DNA of 64,000 nt. It comes from Azolla caroliniana (lineage: Eukaryota > Polypodiophyta). Position numbers and translations under genes: made by a program. A model generated the notes under the pieces. The model saw nothing but the letters and a program-made list of their open reading frames with translations. It was not told where the DNA came from and searched no databases. The stretch is from NCBI GenBank assembly GCA_043228905.1, contig JBHGNT010000016.1, forward strand, positions 17,546,001 through 17,610,000, in the 5' to 3' direction. This document shows, piece after piece, positions 1-9,262 of this stretch; position 1 is the first letter of the stretch, and the number at the start of each line of letters is the position of its first letter.

Positions 1-1
1 G

Positions 2-2707
2 AAGGGGATGAAGAGGCTTGCAGAAGACAACCTCATTCCAGTGAAGCATGTGCACCTGGAGAAGTGCACCGATTGCCTGGCCGGTAAGCAGAACCGAACC
101 TCCTTCCACTCAAGGCCACCGACGAGACGTAGCGCACCATTGGAGTTGGTGCACACCGACGTGTGTCAGGTAGAAACGAAGTCACATGGCGGAGCCCAGT
201 ACTTCGTAACATTCATAGATGACTACAGCCGAAGACTGTGGACGGCACCTTTGAAGACAAAGGACCAAGTATTGTCCGTCTTCAAAGAACTCCACGCGAG
301 GTTGGAAAGGGAATCCGGCAAGAAGCTGAAAGCGATACGAGCGGATAACGGAGGGGAATACCGAGGGCAGTTCCAGGAGTACTGTCGCTCGAAGGGAATC
401 CGACTCGAGTTTACTGTGCCGAAGACGCCGGAACTGAACGGGCTGGCCGAGAGGATGAACCGGACCGTAATGGAGAGGGTCCGGAGTATGCTGGCGCATG
501 CGAAACTACCCAAGGGATTTTGGGCTGAGGCAATGTCGACGGCGACGTATGTGATAAATAGATCACCCTCAGTACCTTTGGACGGAGACACGCCGCAGAG
601 AGTGTGGACCGGTAGGGAAGTATCCTACCGGCATCTGAAGGTGTTCGGGTGTCTCGCATACGTGCATGTGGCAAAGGACCGGAGAGGAAAGCTAGATCCA
701 AAGACCCGGCCATGCATATTCCTCGGTTACGGCGACGACGAGTTCGGCTACCGAGTATGGGACCCGGTCGACAAGAAGATATTCAGGAGTCGAGATATCA
801 TCTTCATGGAGGAAAAGACACTCGCCGACTGGGAGTCGGAGAAGAAGATGAAGAGCTCCAAGTCGACCAGTGAGGATCAACTCTACGAGGAGCAGTCCCG
901 ACCGGCAAGGGACCGGTTAACACTCGAGGATCCGGCCGAAGACGGTGAAGAAACAGAACCGGCCGAAGAAGATGAAAATGATACCGGAACCGGCCCCGAT
1001 CCCGAAATGAATTCGGATGAAGAAGAATCGGAAGAACCGGTTACCAAAGCTCCGGAACGGAGATATCCTCTAAGAGAGAGAAGGGCCCCCCGGAGATTTC
1101 CGGAACCAGAGCATGTGCTGCTAACCGACGAGGGGGAGCCGGAGAGCTTTGAAGAAGCAAAGCACGACACCCAAAGCCGCAGGTGGTTGAGTGCCATGCA
1201 GGACGAGATGGATTCCCTGCATGAGAACCACACATATGAACTAGTGAAGTTGCCGAAAGGAAAGCGGGCACTTCGAAACAAGTGGGTGTTCAAGCTGAAA
1301 CCGGGAGATGCCGGAAACCCCCCGAGATACAAAGCCAGGATCGTGGTGAAGGGGTTTCAGCAGAAGAAGGGCGTCGACTTCGACGAAATATTTGCCCCGG
1401 TAGTAAAAATGACCTCCATCCGGACGGTGCTGAGCATAGCGGCAAGCATGGACCTCGAGGTAGAACAGATGGACGTGAAGACGGCATTCCTTCACGGTGA
1501 CCTCGAAGAAGAGATCTACATGCAGCAACCAGAAGGATTCGAGAAGAAAGGGAAGGAGCACCTGGTATGTCGGTTAAAGAAGAGCCTTTACGGACTGAAG
1601 CAGGCTCCCCGACAATGGTACCGAAAGTTCGACTCTTTCATGACCGACGAAGGGTACCTCAAAACGCAGTCCGACCACTGCGTGTTTGTGAAGAAGTTCG
1701 AAGGAGGAGACTTTCTAATACTCCTCCTGTATGTGGACGACATGTTGATCGTCGGACGGGACCAGGTCAAGATACGGATGCTGAAGAAGGCTCTTCACCG
1801 AACCTTCTCAATGAAGGACCTGGGTTCGGCGAGACCAATTCTAGGGATGCACATCATCCGGAACCGGAAGAAGAAGCTGTTGTGGCTGTCACAGGAGAAG
1901 TACGTGACGAAGGTGCTTCACCGGTTTAACATGTCGGAAGCAAGGCCGGTCGGATCGACCCTCCCGGCAAACTGCAAGCTGTCCAGCAAGCAAAGTCCCA
2001 AGACAAAGGCTGGAAAGGAGGATATGATGAAAGTGCCGTATGCCTCAGCCGTCGGGAGCTTGATGTACGCCATGGTGTGTACGAGACCGGACATAGGATA
2101 TGCAATCGGAGTGGTGAGCCGGTACATGAGCAATCCCGGCAAAGAGCATTGGAACGCGGCCAAGTGGATACTCCGATACCTGAAGGGCACGGCAAACGTG
2201 TGCCTCCGATTCGGCTCCGGTAAGCCCGAACTCGACGGCTTCACCGATTCGGATATGTCGGCTGATGCAGATACCAGCCGGTCCACATCAGGGTATGTGA
2301 TGACGTATGCAGGGGGAGCTGTTTCATGGCAGTCGAGGCTGCAGAAGACGGTTGCGTTGTCAACCACGGAGGCGGAGTACATGGCAGCTGTTGAAGCCGG
2401 CAAGGAAGTAATATGGATGAAGGACTTCATTAGAGAGCTCGGTATCCGGCAGGTGGAGTACCGACTCTACTGCGACAGTCAGAGTGCAATCCACCTTGCG
2501 AAGAACGCGGCCTATCACTCCCGGACGAAGCACATCCAGCGAAGATATCACTGGATCCGGGAAAGGATAGAAGACAATGAGTTCGTGCTGACGAAGATCC
2601 ACACGGACGAGAACGGGTCGGATATGCTGACCAAGGTGCTCACACCCGACAAGCTGGAAGCATGCCGGAAGAGGATCGGATTGGAGAGACATCCCATGCC
2701 GAAGTGA
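2..2707 (+). CDS. copia-A1 Pol polyprotein (integrase, reverse transcriptase, RNase H), 5' partial
   Basis: The frame is open from the window edge to TGA at 2705-2707, about 900 residues without a stop. Domains in order, counting from the Met at nt 8: the end of the GAG-pre-integrase zinc region (HLEKCTDCLAGKQ); integrase core with HTDV, ADNGGEY and NGLAERMN supplying the D, D, E triad; an acidic Glu/Asp-rich linker at residues 280-370; reverse transcriptase from about 415 with the YVDDM active site near 574; and copia RNase H from about 750 (AEYMAA, YCDSQSAI). It would copy and integrate the element from cytoplasmic particles. This is the only intact long copia frame in the window, so A1 may have been active recently. 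Gag and protease lie outside the window. Confidence 0.95.
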   Translation, partial: KGMKRLAEDNLIPVKHVHLEKCTDCLAGKQNRTSFHSRPPTRRSAPLELVHTDVCQVETKSHGGAQYFVTFIDDYSRRLWTAPLKTKDQVLSVFKELHARLERESGKKLKAIRADNGGEYRGQFQEYCRSKGIRLEFTVPKTPELNGLAERMNRTVMERVRSMLAHAKLPKGFWAEAMSTATYVINRSPSVPLDGDTPQRVWTGREVSYRHLKVFGCLAYVHVAKDRRGKLDPKTRPCIFLGYGDDEFGYRVWDPVDKKIFRSRDIIFMEEKTLADWESEKKMKSSKSTSEDQLYEEQSRPARDRLTLEDPAEDGEETEPAEEDENDTGTGPDPEMNSDEEESEEPVTKAPERRYPLRERRAPRRFPEPEHVLLTDEGEPESFEEAKHDTQSRRWLSAMQDEMDSLHENHTYELVKLPKGKRALRNKWVFKLKPGDAGNPPRYKARIVVKGFQQKKGVDFDEIFAPVVKMTSIRTVLSIAASMDLEVEQMDVKTAFLHGDLEEEIYMQQPEGFEKKGKEHLVCRLKKSLYGLKQAPRQWYRKFDSFMTDEGYLKTQSDHCVFVKKFEGGDFLILLLYVDDMLIVGRDQVKIRMLKKALHRTFSMKDLGSARPILGMHIIRNRKKKLLWLSQEKYVTKVLHRFNMSEARPVGSTLPANCKLSSKQSPKTKAGKEDMMKVPYASAVGSLMYAMVCTRPDIGYAIGVVSRYMSNPGKEHWNAAKWILRYLKGTANVCLRFGSGKPELDGFTDSDMSADADTSRSTSGYVMTYAGGAVSWQSRLQKTVALSTTEAEYMAAVEAGKEVIWMKDFIRELGIRQVEYRLYCDSQSAIHLAKNAAYHSRTKHIQRRYHWIRERIEDNEFVLTKIHTDENGSDMLTKVLTPDKLEACRKRIGLERHPMPK

Positions 2708-2717
2708 AGGGGGAGTT
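2708..2717 (+). other. Polypurine tract of copia-A1
   Basis: Purine run agggggag directly after the pol stop and two bases before the LTR. It is the plus-strand DNA primer site and is identical in A2. Confidence 0.85.
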
Positions 2718-3027
2718 TGTTGGGATTTCGGTCCCTTCAGATGGGATGGTCGGATGTCGGAGACCAAAGTCGACAAGCCCGGTTTCGGTTTCGGAACCGG
2801 ATGATGAAGACCCCGACTTCTGAGTCGGATGACGAATGTACCCGAAGAAGAGATCCGGATGCAGGGACATATGCGTGAATATGTCTGCTTAGGGCCTCTC
2901 TGAGGCTATAGTTGTAAATAGCCCTAAAGTCATATATGTATAAATATGACTTAGGGCAAACAGTTTTATGTTGCTTCTCATTTTTCTGTTTTTTCCACTC
3001 AAGAGGAGTGAAGAGAGAGAGCAGCCG

Positions 3028-3058
<31 letters not shown>

Positions 3059-3313
3059 CGCGAGAGAGAAAGAGGACGACGCCTCTGTGTATTTCCGCCA
3101 CCTGTGGCGAGGACAGCGAGCTCAAGGTCGTCGCCTTGGAGCTCGCCACTGTATACTTCTCTTGTATAGTGCTGTTTGGAGTCTTGTACTCCCGTGGTTT
3201 TTCCCATCTAGGGTTTTCCACGTTAAATCCCTGTGTGCTCGTGTTTTGTTTCTTTCTCCGTGTGGTTCCTATATTCTGCTTCATTGATCAGCGATTACTC
3301 GGTTGTGGCCGAG
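2718..3313 (+). repeat. 3' LTR of copia-A1 (right end truncated)
   Basis: Starts TGTTGGGATTTCGGTCCC, like both A2 LTRs. It contains a TATA box, a long GA microsatellite (about 3030-3073) in the transcribed leader, and the GTTTTTCCCAT..AGGGTTTTCCACGT block shared with A2. It has a single gaagacccc-type unit where A2 has three or four. The expected terminal CAACA is missing. Confidence 0.88.
2939..2946 (+). promoter_or_regulatory. TATA box of copia-A1 LTR
   Basis: TATAAATA in the same LTR context as A2 and G (..TATAAATATGACTTAGGGCAA..). Transcription would start about 30 bases downstream, just before the GA-rich leader. Confidence 0.65.
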
Positions 3314-3334
3314 TGGCGAAGGTGAATATAAGCG

Positions 3335-4964
3335 TCTATTCCTTGCAAAGAAAAGGGGAAGAAGAATATACCGGAATAAGAAACCAGCAACCTTGAGTCG
3401 GATCGGAGCGAATCCGACTCTAGAAAGGATGAAGGTGGATCTTCGAGAATGAAGTCCGAACTGGCCAAGAAGGGCCTCAAACCGGGTAACGATAAGTTAT
3501 GCCAGTCTTCCCGCCAGAAGAACCTCGTGACGCGGTACGAGTACAATGAGTACATGGCGCATCACTATGCGTACATGACCAAGGTGGTGGAAGTGCGTGA
3601 GCCGGAGAGCTACACAGAAGCGGCAAGGGACGCAGATTGGCGTGCCGCTATGGAGGAAGAAATGCGGGCACTTGATGCCAACAACACGTGGGACCTAGTT
3701 GACCCTCCCCTACGTTGTAAACTGATCGAATGTAAGTGGGTATACAAGGTAAAGTACAATGCCGACGGTTCGGTTTGCATCTTGTTCTATGTTGATGATC
3801 TAGTCATCACCGGACCCGGACTCGATGAAATCAACCGAGTCAAGATCCAACTGTCGGACGCATTTTAGATGAAGGACCTAGGGGACCTTCACTATTTCCT
3901 TGGGATCGAGGTGATTCGAACCCCCGATGGCATATTGCTCTCACAAAGACACTATGTGTTGAATATGTTGTACAAGTTCGGCATGACGGAATGTCGCCCG
4001 ATCTCCACACCTCGGGACCGGATCCAGAAGCTCTATCCTGACTCCGGACCGGCCTACGATGAGAAGCGGTTCCGACAAATCGTCGGAAGCCTTATATATT
4101 TGACAATCACCCGACCCGACATCAGTTATCCAGTCGGCATGATCAGCCAATATATGAAGAAGCCGACCGTGGAGCTGCTTTTGTGCGTGCATCGAATTTT
4201 GCGATATGTGAGTGGCACGAAGGAATGGGGACTGTTATACCGGCATGGTATAACCGAAGAGTTAGTCGGCTATACCGATGCCGACTGGGCTGGTGATGCA
4301 TCGGATCGCCGATCCGGCCGGCTATATGTTTTCCCCTGGTAGCGCAACTGTTGCGTGGAGCAACAAAAAGCAGCCAACAGTGACCCTTTCGAGCACTGAG
4401 GCTGAATACCGGGGCGCTACCGTTGCCTCCTGTGAAGCCATTTGGCTTCGGCGACTGCTGCGAGACCTACGGATGGAGGTGCCGACCCCGATCCTGATAT
4501 ACTGTGACAACATAAGCAGCATGCAACTCGCCAAGAACCTTGTATTCCGTGCTCACACAAAGCACATAGAAGTGCACTACCACTTCGTGCGTGAGCGTGT
4601 CGTGAGCGGTGAAGTCGAAATTCGGTATGTTCATATGGATCGGCAGGTTGCCGACATCTTCACCAAACTGCTCAGATCGGACAAGTTGCAGCACTTCACC
4701 AAAATGCTTGGTGTTCAACATCTCGACTTGCCACACTTGATGGGGAGAACGGGCAAAGACACCGGAACAGGCAAAGGCAAAGAGATTGCCGATTGCGCCG
4801 GTGAGGGTAGACCCGACAGAGGGAGAGACAAGAAGAAGAAAGGAGCCGAGTCGATAAAGGAAGTTGACACATCCGAACAATTCGGAACAAGCGGCAATGG
4901 TGGCAGAGTCAAGAAGGATAGAGCCGACTGGAAGAAGAAGGCCAAGACCCAGGAAATGGTCTGA
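3335..4964 (+). pseudogene. copia-B1 pol remnant (RT and RNase H)
   Basis: One reading frame gives the pre-RT linker (ELAKKGLKPGN), the RT start (MEEEMRALDANNTWDLVDPP, CKWVYKVKYNADGSV) and then jumps to CILFYVDDLVITG. The middle of RT that B2 has at 51330-52370 is missing, an in-frame deletion. A stop at 3866-3868 replaces a Glu codon of B2. A 2-base deletion near 4312 shifts the frame, and RNase H (AEYRGA, YCDNISSMQLA, KHIEVHYHFVRE) continues to TGA at 4964 with a lysine-rich tail. It cannot encode a working RT. Confidence 0.9.
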
Positions 4965-5373
4965 TGCGGTGAAGGGCCTGGAACCGGAAAACGAATCGGG
5001 AGTGACCGATTCAGACAAGAGCTAGAATGAATCGACGACAGTCGATTCGGTTCAACAGACAAATTCGGAAGAACCGGATCAATTCAAGGCCAAGAGGACA
5101 AGAAGGCAGCAAAAGTCGACGCCAACACGAAGGAATCGGTGAATCGACAAGCGTCGAAGTCACAGCAGCAATGGAGCTGATTTGGGCCAGTTGGGCACAC
5201 AAGCCGACCGAGGAGGTCGAGGTGCACCGAAACATAAGGGTCGCGGCAAATGGGACCGGACGGAACGAGGAGCACGAGCGAGGCAGTGTGAGATCAGAAG
5301 GAACCGGGTGGAAAGATCGGCTGTTATGGAGACTAACACTACGATCCGACCTCAAGTTGAGCTTGAGGGGGAG
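4730..5373 (+). other. 3' module of copia-B1 between RNase H and the LTR
   Basis: The sequence between the end of RNase H and the LTR is about 640 bp, unusually long for copia. It starts at a degraded polypurine-like tract (ttgatggggag, 4737-4747) and ends at a good one (ttgagggggag, 5363-5373). The first part stays open in the RNase H frame and encodes a Lys/Asp/Gly-rich tail. The same module occurs in B2 (58526-59086). Confidence 0.7.
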
Positions 5374-5743
5374 TGTTGAGCGGCAAGCTCAACCGGATCC
5401 GGATCGGCTAAATAAGCTTGAGCCTATGAGTTGGGGAGCCGGTTAGCCAAATCCATCAGAACTGAAAGCCTAGTAGTAGCCTAGACTACGAGGTAGTTAA
5501 TGTCTCATAGTTAGTGTCACACACTTGTGTGAGCATTGAAGTACACCATACTTCTATTAGTCCGTATGGACTTGTATAAAAGTGTTCACTGAACACATAC
5601 GATGTACAGATTGAGTATTATTTTGAATTGAGTTTTCTGTGTGCTCTCTGTTTCTCCCGCGTACTGTGTATATTCTAAGCTCTCCATTAAACCTACGTTT
5701 CTGTGTTCAGTTTTCTATTGCTTTCGCACGCTATTCTTTTACA
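5374..5743 (+). repeat. 3' LTR of copia-B1
   Basis: 370 bp, TGTTGAGCGGC...TTTTACA, aligned with the two B2 LTRs (47886-48303 and 59087-59488). Contains TATAAAA at 5575-5581. The following five bases (atatg) are a candidate target-site copy; its partner would be off-window. Confidence 0.9.
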
Positions 5744-6426
5744 ATATGGTGCATGTGAGGGTGCATGTCTGCCATGTCATCATCTAAGCTCTCACACATG
5801 AGAATTTACATGTAAAGCTATAATGATAAAAATATAATCCCTCAAGAAATGGTTTGGCTTAATGGTAAGCCTACTGCTTCCTATTAGGCTTTTGGACCAA
5901 ATATCTTTAAGACACCATGCACCGCGATCAACCGACCCGACCGATCCGTCCAATTTGCATCCATTTGGTCCGGCCAAGTCCGCATCCCGAGTCACTTGCT
6001 AGTCATCCGCTCAGCCGCCGCCTGTTTTGGTTGGCCAAAAACATTAGAAGTAGCTAGCTAGGCCACACCACTCATCTAATTAACTTAGTTCAAGTTAGCT
6101 TGAACTCTCTATGCTCCACACATAAACACAAAGACAATAGCTTTTGCTCTGCCTTGTATAAGGTGGGATCCTTATTTGTCCTATCTATGTGGATATCTCA
6201 TAGTTTTATCTTTCTCTTTTTCTTTGCAAACTTCCCACCCACATAACTTGAGACTTAGATGTCCGTTTGTTATGTAGTAAAGTGCATTCGAAAGCTCTTG
6301 AAGACCTCTATATTTTTGTACCAAGATATTAAAATAGTATTTTCACTATTATTGTTTTATATTATTCATACTCGATTTCGTATGTTTTATGCGATTTTCA
6401 CACCATTGCCGAAAATCTTCACGACA
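5744..6426 (-). repeat. 3' LTR of gypsy-F (partial)
   Basis: Direct repeat of 9053-9847. It ends on the plus strand in ..TCTTCACGACA at 6426. It lacks a stretch of about 70 bp present in the right copy (9228-9294), with short cctat/attagg homology at the break. The LTR portion beyond 5744 is displaced by copia-B1. Confidence 0.85.
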
Positions 6427-6972
6427 TCCACCGCCGCCAAACTGCATGTCCTCCGGTACGTGCCAAGAAGAGAGAATGTGAGATTTCGGCAATGGTGATC
6501 AGCATGACTACTCAACGTCTAGCATGTTTGTTTCTTTGTACTAGAATCATTGTTGCCACCCAATCCACCATATCATTCATTTTTTCTTTGCTTTACCATG
6601 ACTTGTTGTCATGGCCCCTTGCTCTCTTCTTGAGAATGATTGTTTAAGTCTCATTAATGTTCCACCTTTATCTCAATCGTCTCCTTGCTCAAGGCACTTT
6701 GATGCTTTCACAGTAGCGTCTTTGATAGATGTTTTGATCACATCCTTCAGAACCTCATGGCTTGCTTGGCCATCGCCATCCCTTGTCATATTTTACTCAA
6801 ACTCTTTGTTGCACACATCAGCTTTAACCCTTGGTTCTTCCCCGTCACTATCCTTCTCTTGGGTCTTACATCGGTTAATGCCCAAGTCTTTAGAATGAGT
6901 GTGGAGGGACCCATACATTTTCATCATTCGCCTTTTTCGTGTTGCGCTTAACCATTTCCATCTTAAAGTTGC
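6427..6972 (-). other. gypsy-F 3' internal region, degraded
   Basis: The minus strand still shows short blocks similar to the upstream ORF (for example TQE-like repeats), broken by stops. A purine-rich GGCGGCGGTGGA lies immediately before the 3' LTR and may be the polypurine tract. No other gene is visible. Confidence 0.45.
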
Positions 6973-8010
6973 TCAAATCAGCATTGACCTTTGCTTCCTC
7001 GCCGCTAGCTTCTGTCTCTTGGGTCTTACATCGGTTAATGCCCAAGTCTCTAGAACTAGTGTAGGGAAAAGCTCTTCATGGCCATTCACCATCATCGCCT
7101 TGACGCCATTTTCCATAGCTATTCCTTCAAACTCATGGGCCTCATACCCATCGATCCTTTTTATTGAGCAACCCTTTATTATGCTTCTCTCTTTGCCGCA
7201 TGTATTAGTTTCGACCTTCAGTTCTTTGCCATCACCTCCCATCTCTTGGATCTTACATCGGTTCTCGGACGCAATTGCCCAAGTCTCTTGAACAAGTGTG
7301 GAGAAAATTTGGCCGTCGTCATTGTTTGTATTATCTTGGTCCTTCTCTTCCTTTTCGCCACCATCCTTCTCTTGGGTCTCACATTGGTTCCCAAACGCAA
7401 CTGCCCAAGTCTCTAAATGAAGTGTTAGGAAAGTCTCCACATGACCATCCACCATCGACTCGTCCATAGCCATATCCGACTCGATGTCATTTTTCGTGGC
7501 TATCTCTTCAATCTCATGGGCCTCGTACCCATTGACCTTCTTGATGGAGCAAGCTTTGATTATCCTTCTCTCTTCATCGCATGTATTCATTTTGACCTTT
7601 GGCTCCTCACCGACACCTTCTGTCTCTTGGGTCTCACATTGGTTCTTTGACGCAACTGCCCAAGTCTCTAGACCATGTGTGGAGAAAATCTGGCCATGGT
7701 CATTGTCGACGCTTGTTGTCTTGTTCATAGTCACCTCCTCGATGTCATCTTTAGCGGCTAGATCCTCAATTACACTGGCCTCACACTCTTTATCTCCATT
7801 GATGCAAGCTTCTATTTGGCTGGTTCCATCATCTGTTGTTTCGAACACGACGCATGTTCCGAAACATTCCACCTCCTTTGAAATGGCCGTCATCTTCCTC
7901 GAGTCATCATTAATCTTCTTTTCATGTTGGATGCGTTGTTTAGGCGTCTCGACTTCTTTAGATGGTTTTGATTTTTCTACGCTTGGTCCTACCAAGTCAA
8001 TATCATCGAG
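6973..8010 (-). CDS. gypsy-F repeat-bearing ORF after gag (ETWA repeats), function unknown
   Basis: Open frame of about 345 codons, in the same frame as the gag end upstream and separated from it by one TAG at 8011-8013. The protein is highly acidic and Lys/Glu-rich. It contains at least four imperfect repeats of about 55-70 residues built around ETWA(V/I/L)A..N.C..QE, followed by C..E.R.I.K.CSIK..(D/N)GYEAHE. I do not recognise the fold. It may be an expanded Gag C-terminus, since related gypsy elements carry a Lys/Glu-rich region there. That it stays open in an otherwise decayed element is notable. The start is uncertain, as it probably reads through from gag. Confidence 0.6.
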   Translation of the reverse strand, partial: LDDIDLVGPSVEKSKPSKEVETPKQRIQHEKKINDDSRKMTAISKEVECFGTCVVFETTDDGTSQIEACINGDKECEASVIEDLAAKDDIEEVTMNKTTSVDNDHGQIFSTHGLETWAVASKNQCETQETEGVGEEPKVKMNTCDEERRIIKACSIKKVNGYEAHEIEEIATKNDIESDMAMDESMVDGHVETFLTLHLETWAVAFGNQCETQEKDGGEKEEKDQDNTNNDDGQIFSTLVQETWAIASENRCKIQEMGGDGKELKVETNTCGKERSIIKGCSIKRIDGYEAHEFEGIAMENGVKAMMVNGHEELFPTLVLETWALTDVRPKRQKLAARKQRSMLI

Positions 8011-8687
8011 CTATCGATGACGCCTGTCGATCTTGTTGCATGCTTGCTTCACAGCAACCCAGTCCGCCACAAGCCCATTTGCTTGGGTATCAACTTTGAC
8101 GAGAGTCCCCAATTCTCGTATATCCTTCATATCCACAACCTTCAACAAGTACAAACTCTTGTCTTCCTCAAGTAGCACTTGGTCCATGCCGGGGAGACGA
8201 CCAAACATCTGGTCGAACTCATCGTATACCCTCGAGACGCTCATCTTCTTATTTTCTTCTCTATCCATTTCATGAGGACATGTCGAGTCATCCTCATCGA
8301 GTCTTCAGTCGTGAACTCCGCTAATATCGCTTTCTCGAACTCGGACCATGTTGTCTTACCTTCTTGAATCTTGATGATGCGTCTTTAGATGTTGTTGGCG
8401 ATCACTCTCTTGAAGCTTGCGATTTGATGTGCTTCGGACACGTCCCTTTGATTCATCTCCCTTCTATATGCATCAAGGAACTTCGTAATGTTCCTTTCGT
8501 CAAATTGACCCTCGAGCTCAACGACATGGTCGACGACCTTCTCCACGCTCGCATCGTTGTTTCGAGATCTCATGATTTGTTCGACAATCAGCATCATCCT
8601 TTCGAACTCTCCCGCTTGATTGCTTAAGGACGCCATCTCCAAGTATCGATCAATCCTTGATTTTATCCTTCTTGCCGCCTCTTTCAC
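8011..8687 (-). pseudogene. gypsy-F gag remnant
   Basis: After the primer site the minus strand encodes an all-helical Gag segment (YLEMASLSNQAGEFERMM, EKVVDHVVELEGQFDERN, LDAYRREMNQRDVSEAHQ). A TAG follows IANNI near 8385, and a frameshift lies around 8270. The second half (SRVYDEFDQMFGRLPGMDQ, LYLLKVVDMKDIRELGTLV, DWVAVKQACNKIDRR) ends in TAG at 8011-8013. Gag would form the particle core. No zinc knuckle is visible. Confidence 0.75.
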
Positions 8688-8700
8688 ATCGGGTTCACCA
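8685..8700 (-). other. Primer-binding site of gypsy-F
   Basis: Minus strand TGGTGAACCCGATGTG, eight bases inside the 5' LTR. It begins TGG as needed to pair with a tRNA CCA end. The tRNA is not identified. Confidence 0.6.
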
Positions 8701-9031
8701 CTTAATTATGTCGTGAAGATCCGTCACTACGCGCGGATCGTGAGGCGGAACCGCCGGGTTTCTGGACCGGATGGATTCGATGTTTGCACAAGCTTTAGCG
8801 AGAAAGTATTTAAGATAGATTGAAAGAGAGAGATTGAGATTAAGATTCCAAATTTAAAACAGATTCAAAACGATTGAAATAGAAAGAGAGATTAAGATTG
8901 AACTCTTAACTTTAGATTTGAAGAACAAGGAATATCATCAAAAGGATAATGAATTTTCTTCTTAATATTAATTTTGATTTAAAGTACAAAGCTTGCTTGA
9001 TAAAAATCCCCTTTTGCTTGATTCCTCCACT

Positions 9032-9039
9032 CTTTTATA
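9032..9039 (-). promoter_or_regulatory. TATA box of gypsy-F LTR
   Basis: TATAAAAG on the minus strand within the LTR, followed by a purine-rich leader leading to gag. Confidence 0.6.
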
Positions 9040-9193
9040 GATGCCCCCATGCATATGGTGCATGTGAGGGTGCAAGACATGCACGAAATGCATGAAATGC
9101 ATGCAATTCATGCTTGCCATGTCATCATCTAAGCTCTCACACATGAGAATTTACACGTAAAGCTATAATGATAAAAATATAATCCCTAAAGAA

Positions 9194-9262
9194 ATGGTTT
9201 GGCTTAATGGTAAGCCTATTGTTTCCTATCTTGGAGGTGTTAAGTTTAAGTCTTGCTTAAGT
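9194..9262 (+). other. tRNA-like sequence inside the gypsy-F LTR (antisense to the element)
   Basis: Contains GGCTTAATGGTAAGCC (9201-9216), a perfect D-arm-like stem-loop resembling a Pol III A box. At 9240-9256 TTAAGTTTAAGTCTTGC forms a T-arm-like stem with a near B-box loop. The anticodon arm is not convincing, so this is not called a functional tRNA. The left LTR keeps only the A-box half (5856-5871). Confidence 0.4.

Larger units (their letters stand above)
1..3313 (+). mobile_element. copia-A1, Ty1/copia retrotransposon, 3' part
   Basis: The window opens inside this element. It holds most of pol, a polypurine tract and a 3' LTR beginning TGTTGGGATTTCGG. It is the same family as copia-A2 at 19930-25385, with closely similar protein and LTR. 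The right end is truncated or diverged: homology to the A2 LTR stops after the shared stretch ending in ggccgag near 3313, and copia-B pol sequence begins by about 3335. A1 therefore appears to sit inside copia-B1. The 5' LTR and gag lie left of the window. Confidence 0.93.
3314..5743 (+). mobile_element. copia-B1, Ty1/copia retrotransposon, 3' part
   Basis: Remnant of a second copia family, colinear with copia-B2 (50880 onward). It has a deleted RT, RNase H, a 3' module and a 3' LTR. The LTR ends at 5743 and is followed directly by gypsy-F LTR sequence starting atatg. The uninterrupted F copy (9053 onward) continues through the same point, so B1 was inserted into the F LTR. Its left half is off-window beyond A1. 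Confidence 0.88.

Noticed and set aside
2936-3284. Arg/Glu-repeat ORFs around the GA tract in the A1 LTR
   Set aside because: Products of the GA microsatellite in the LTR leader; same in A2 and at 10004-10022.
7484-8020. Plus-strand 178-codon ORF rich in Ser/Leu/Phe
   Set aside because: Shadow of the repeat-bearing ORF of gypsy-F on the minus strand, which has the coherent repeats and Gag context.
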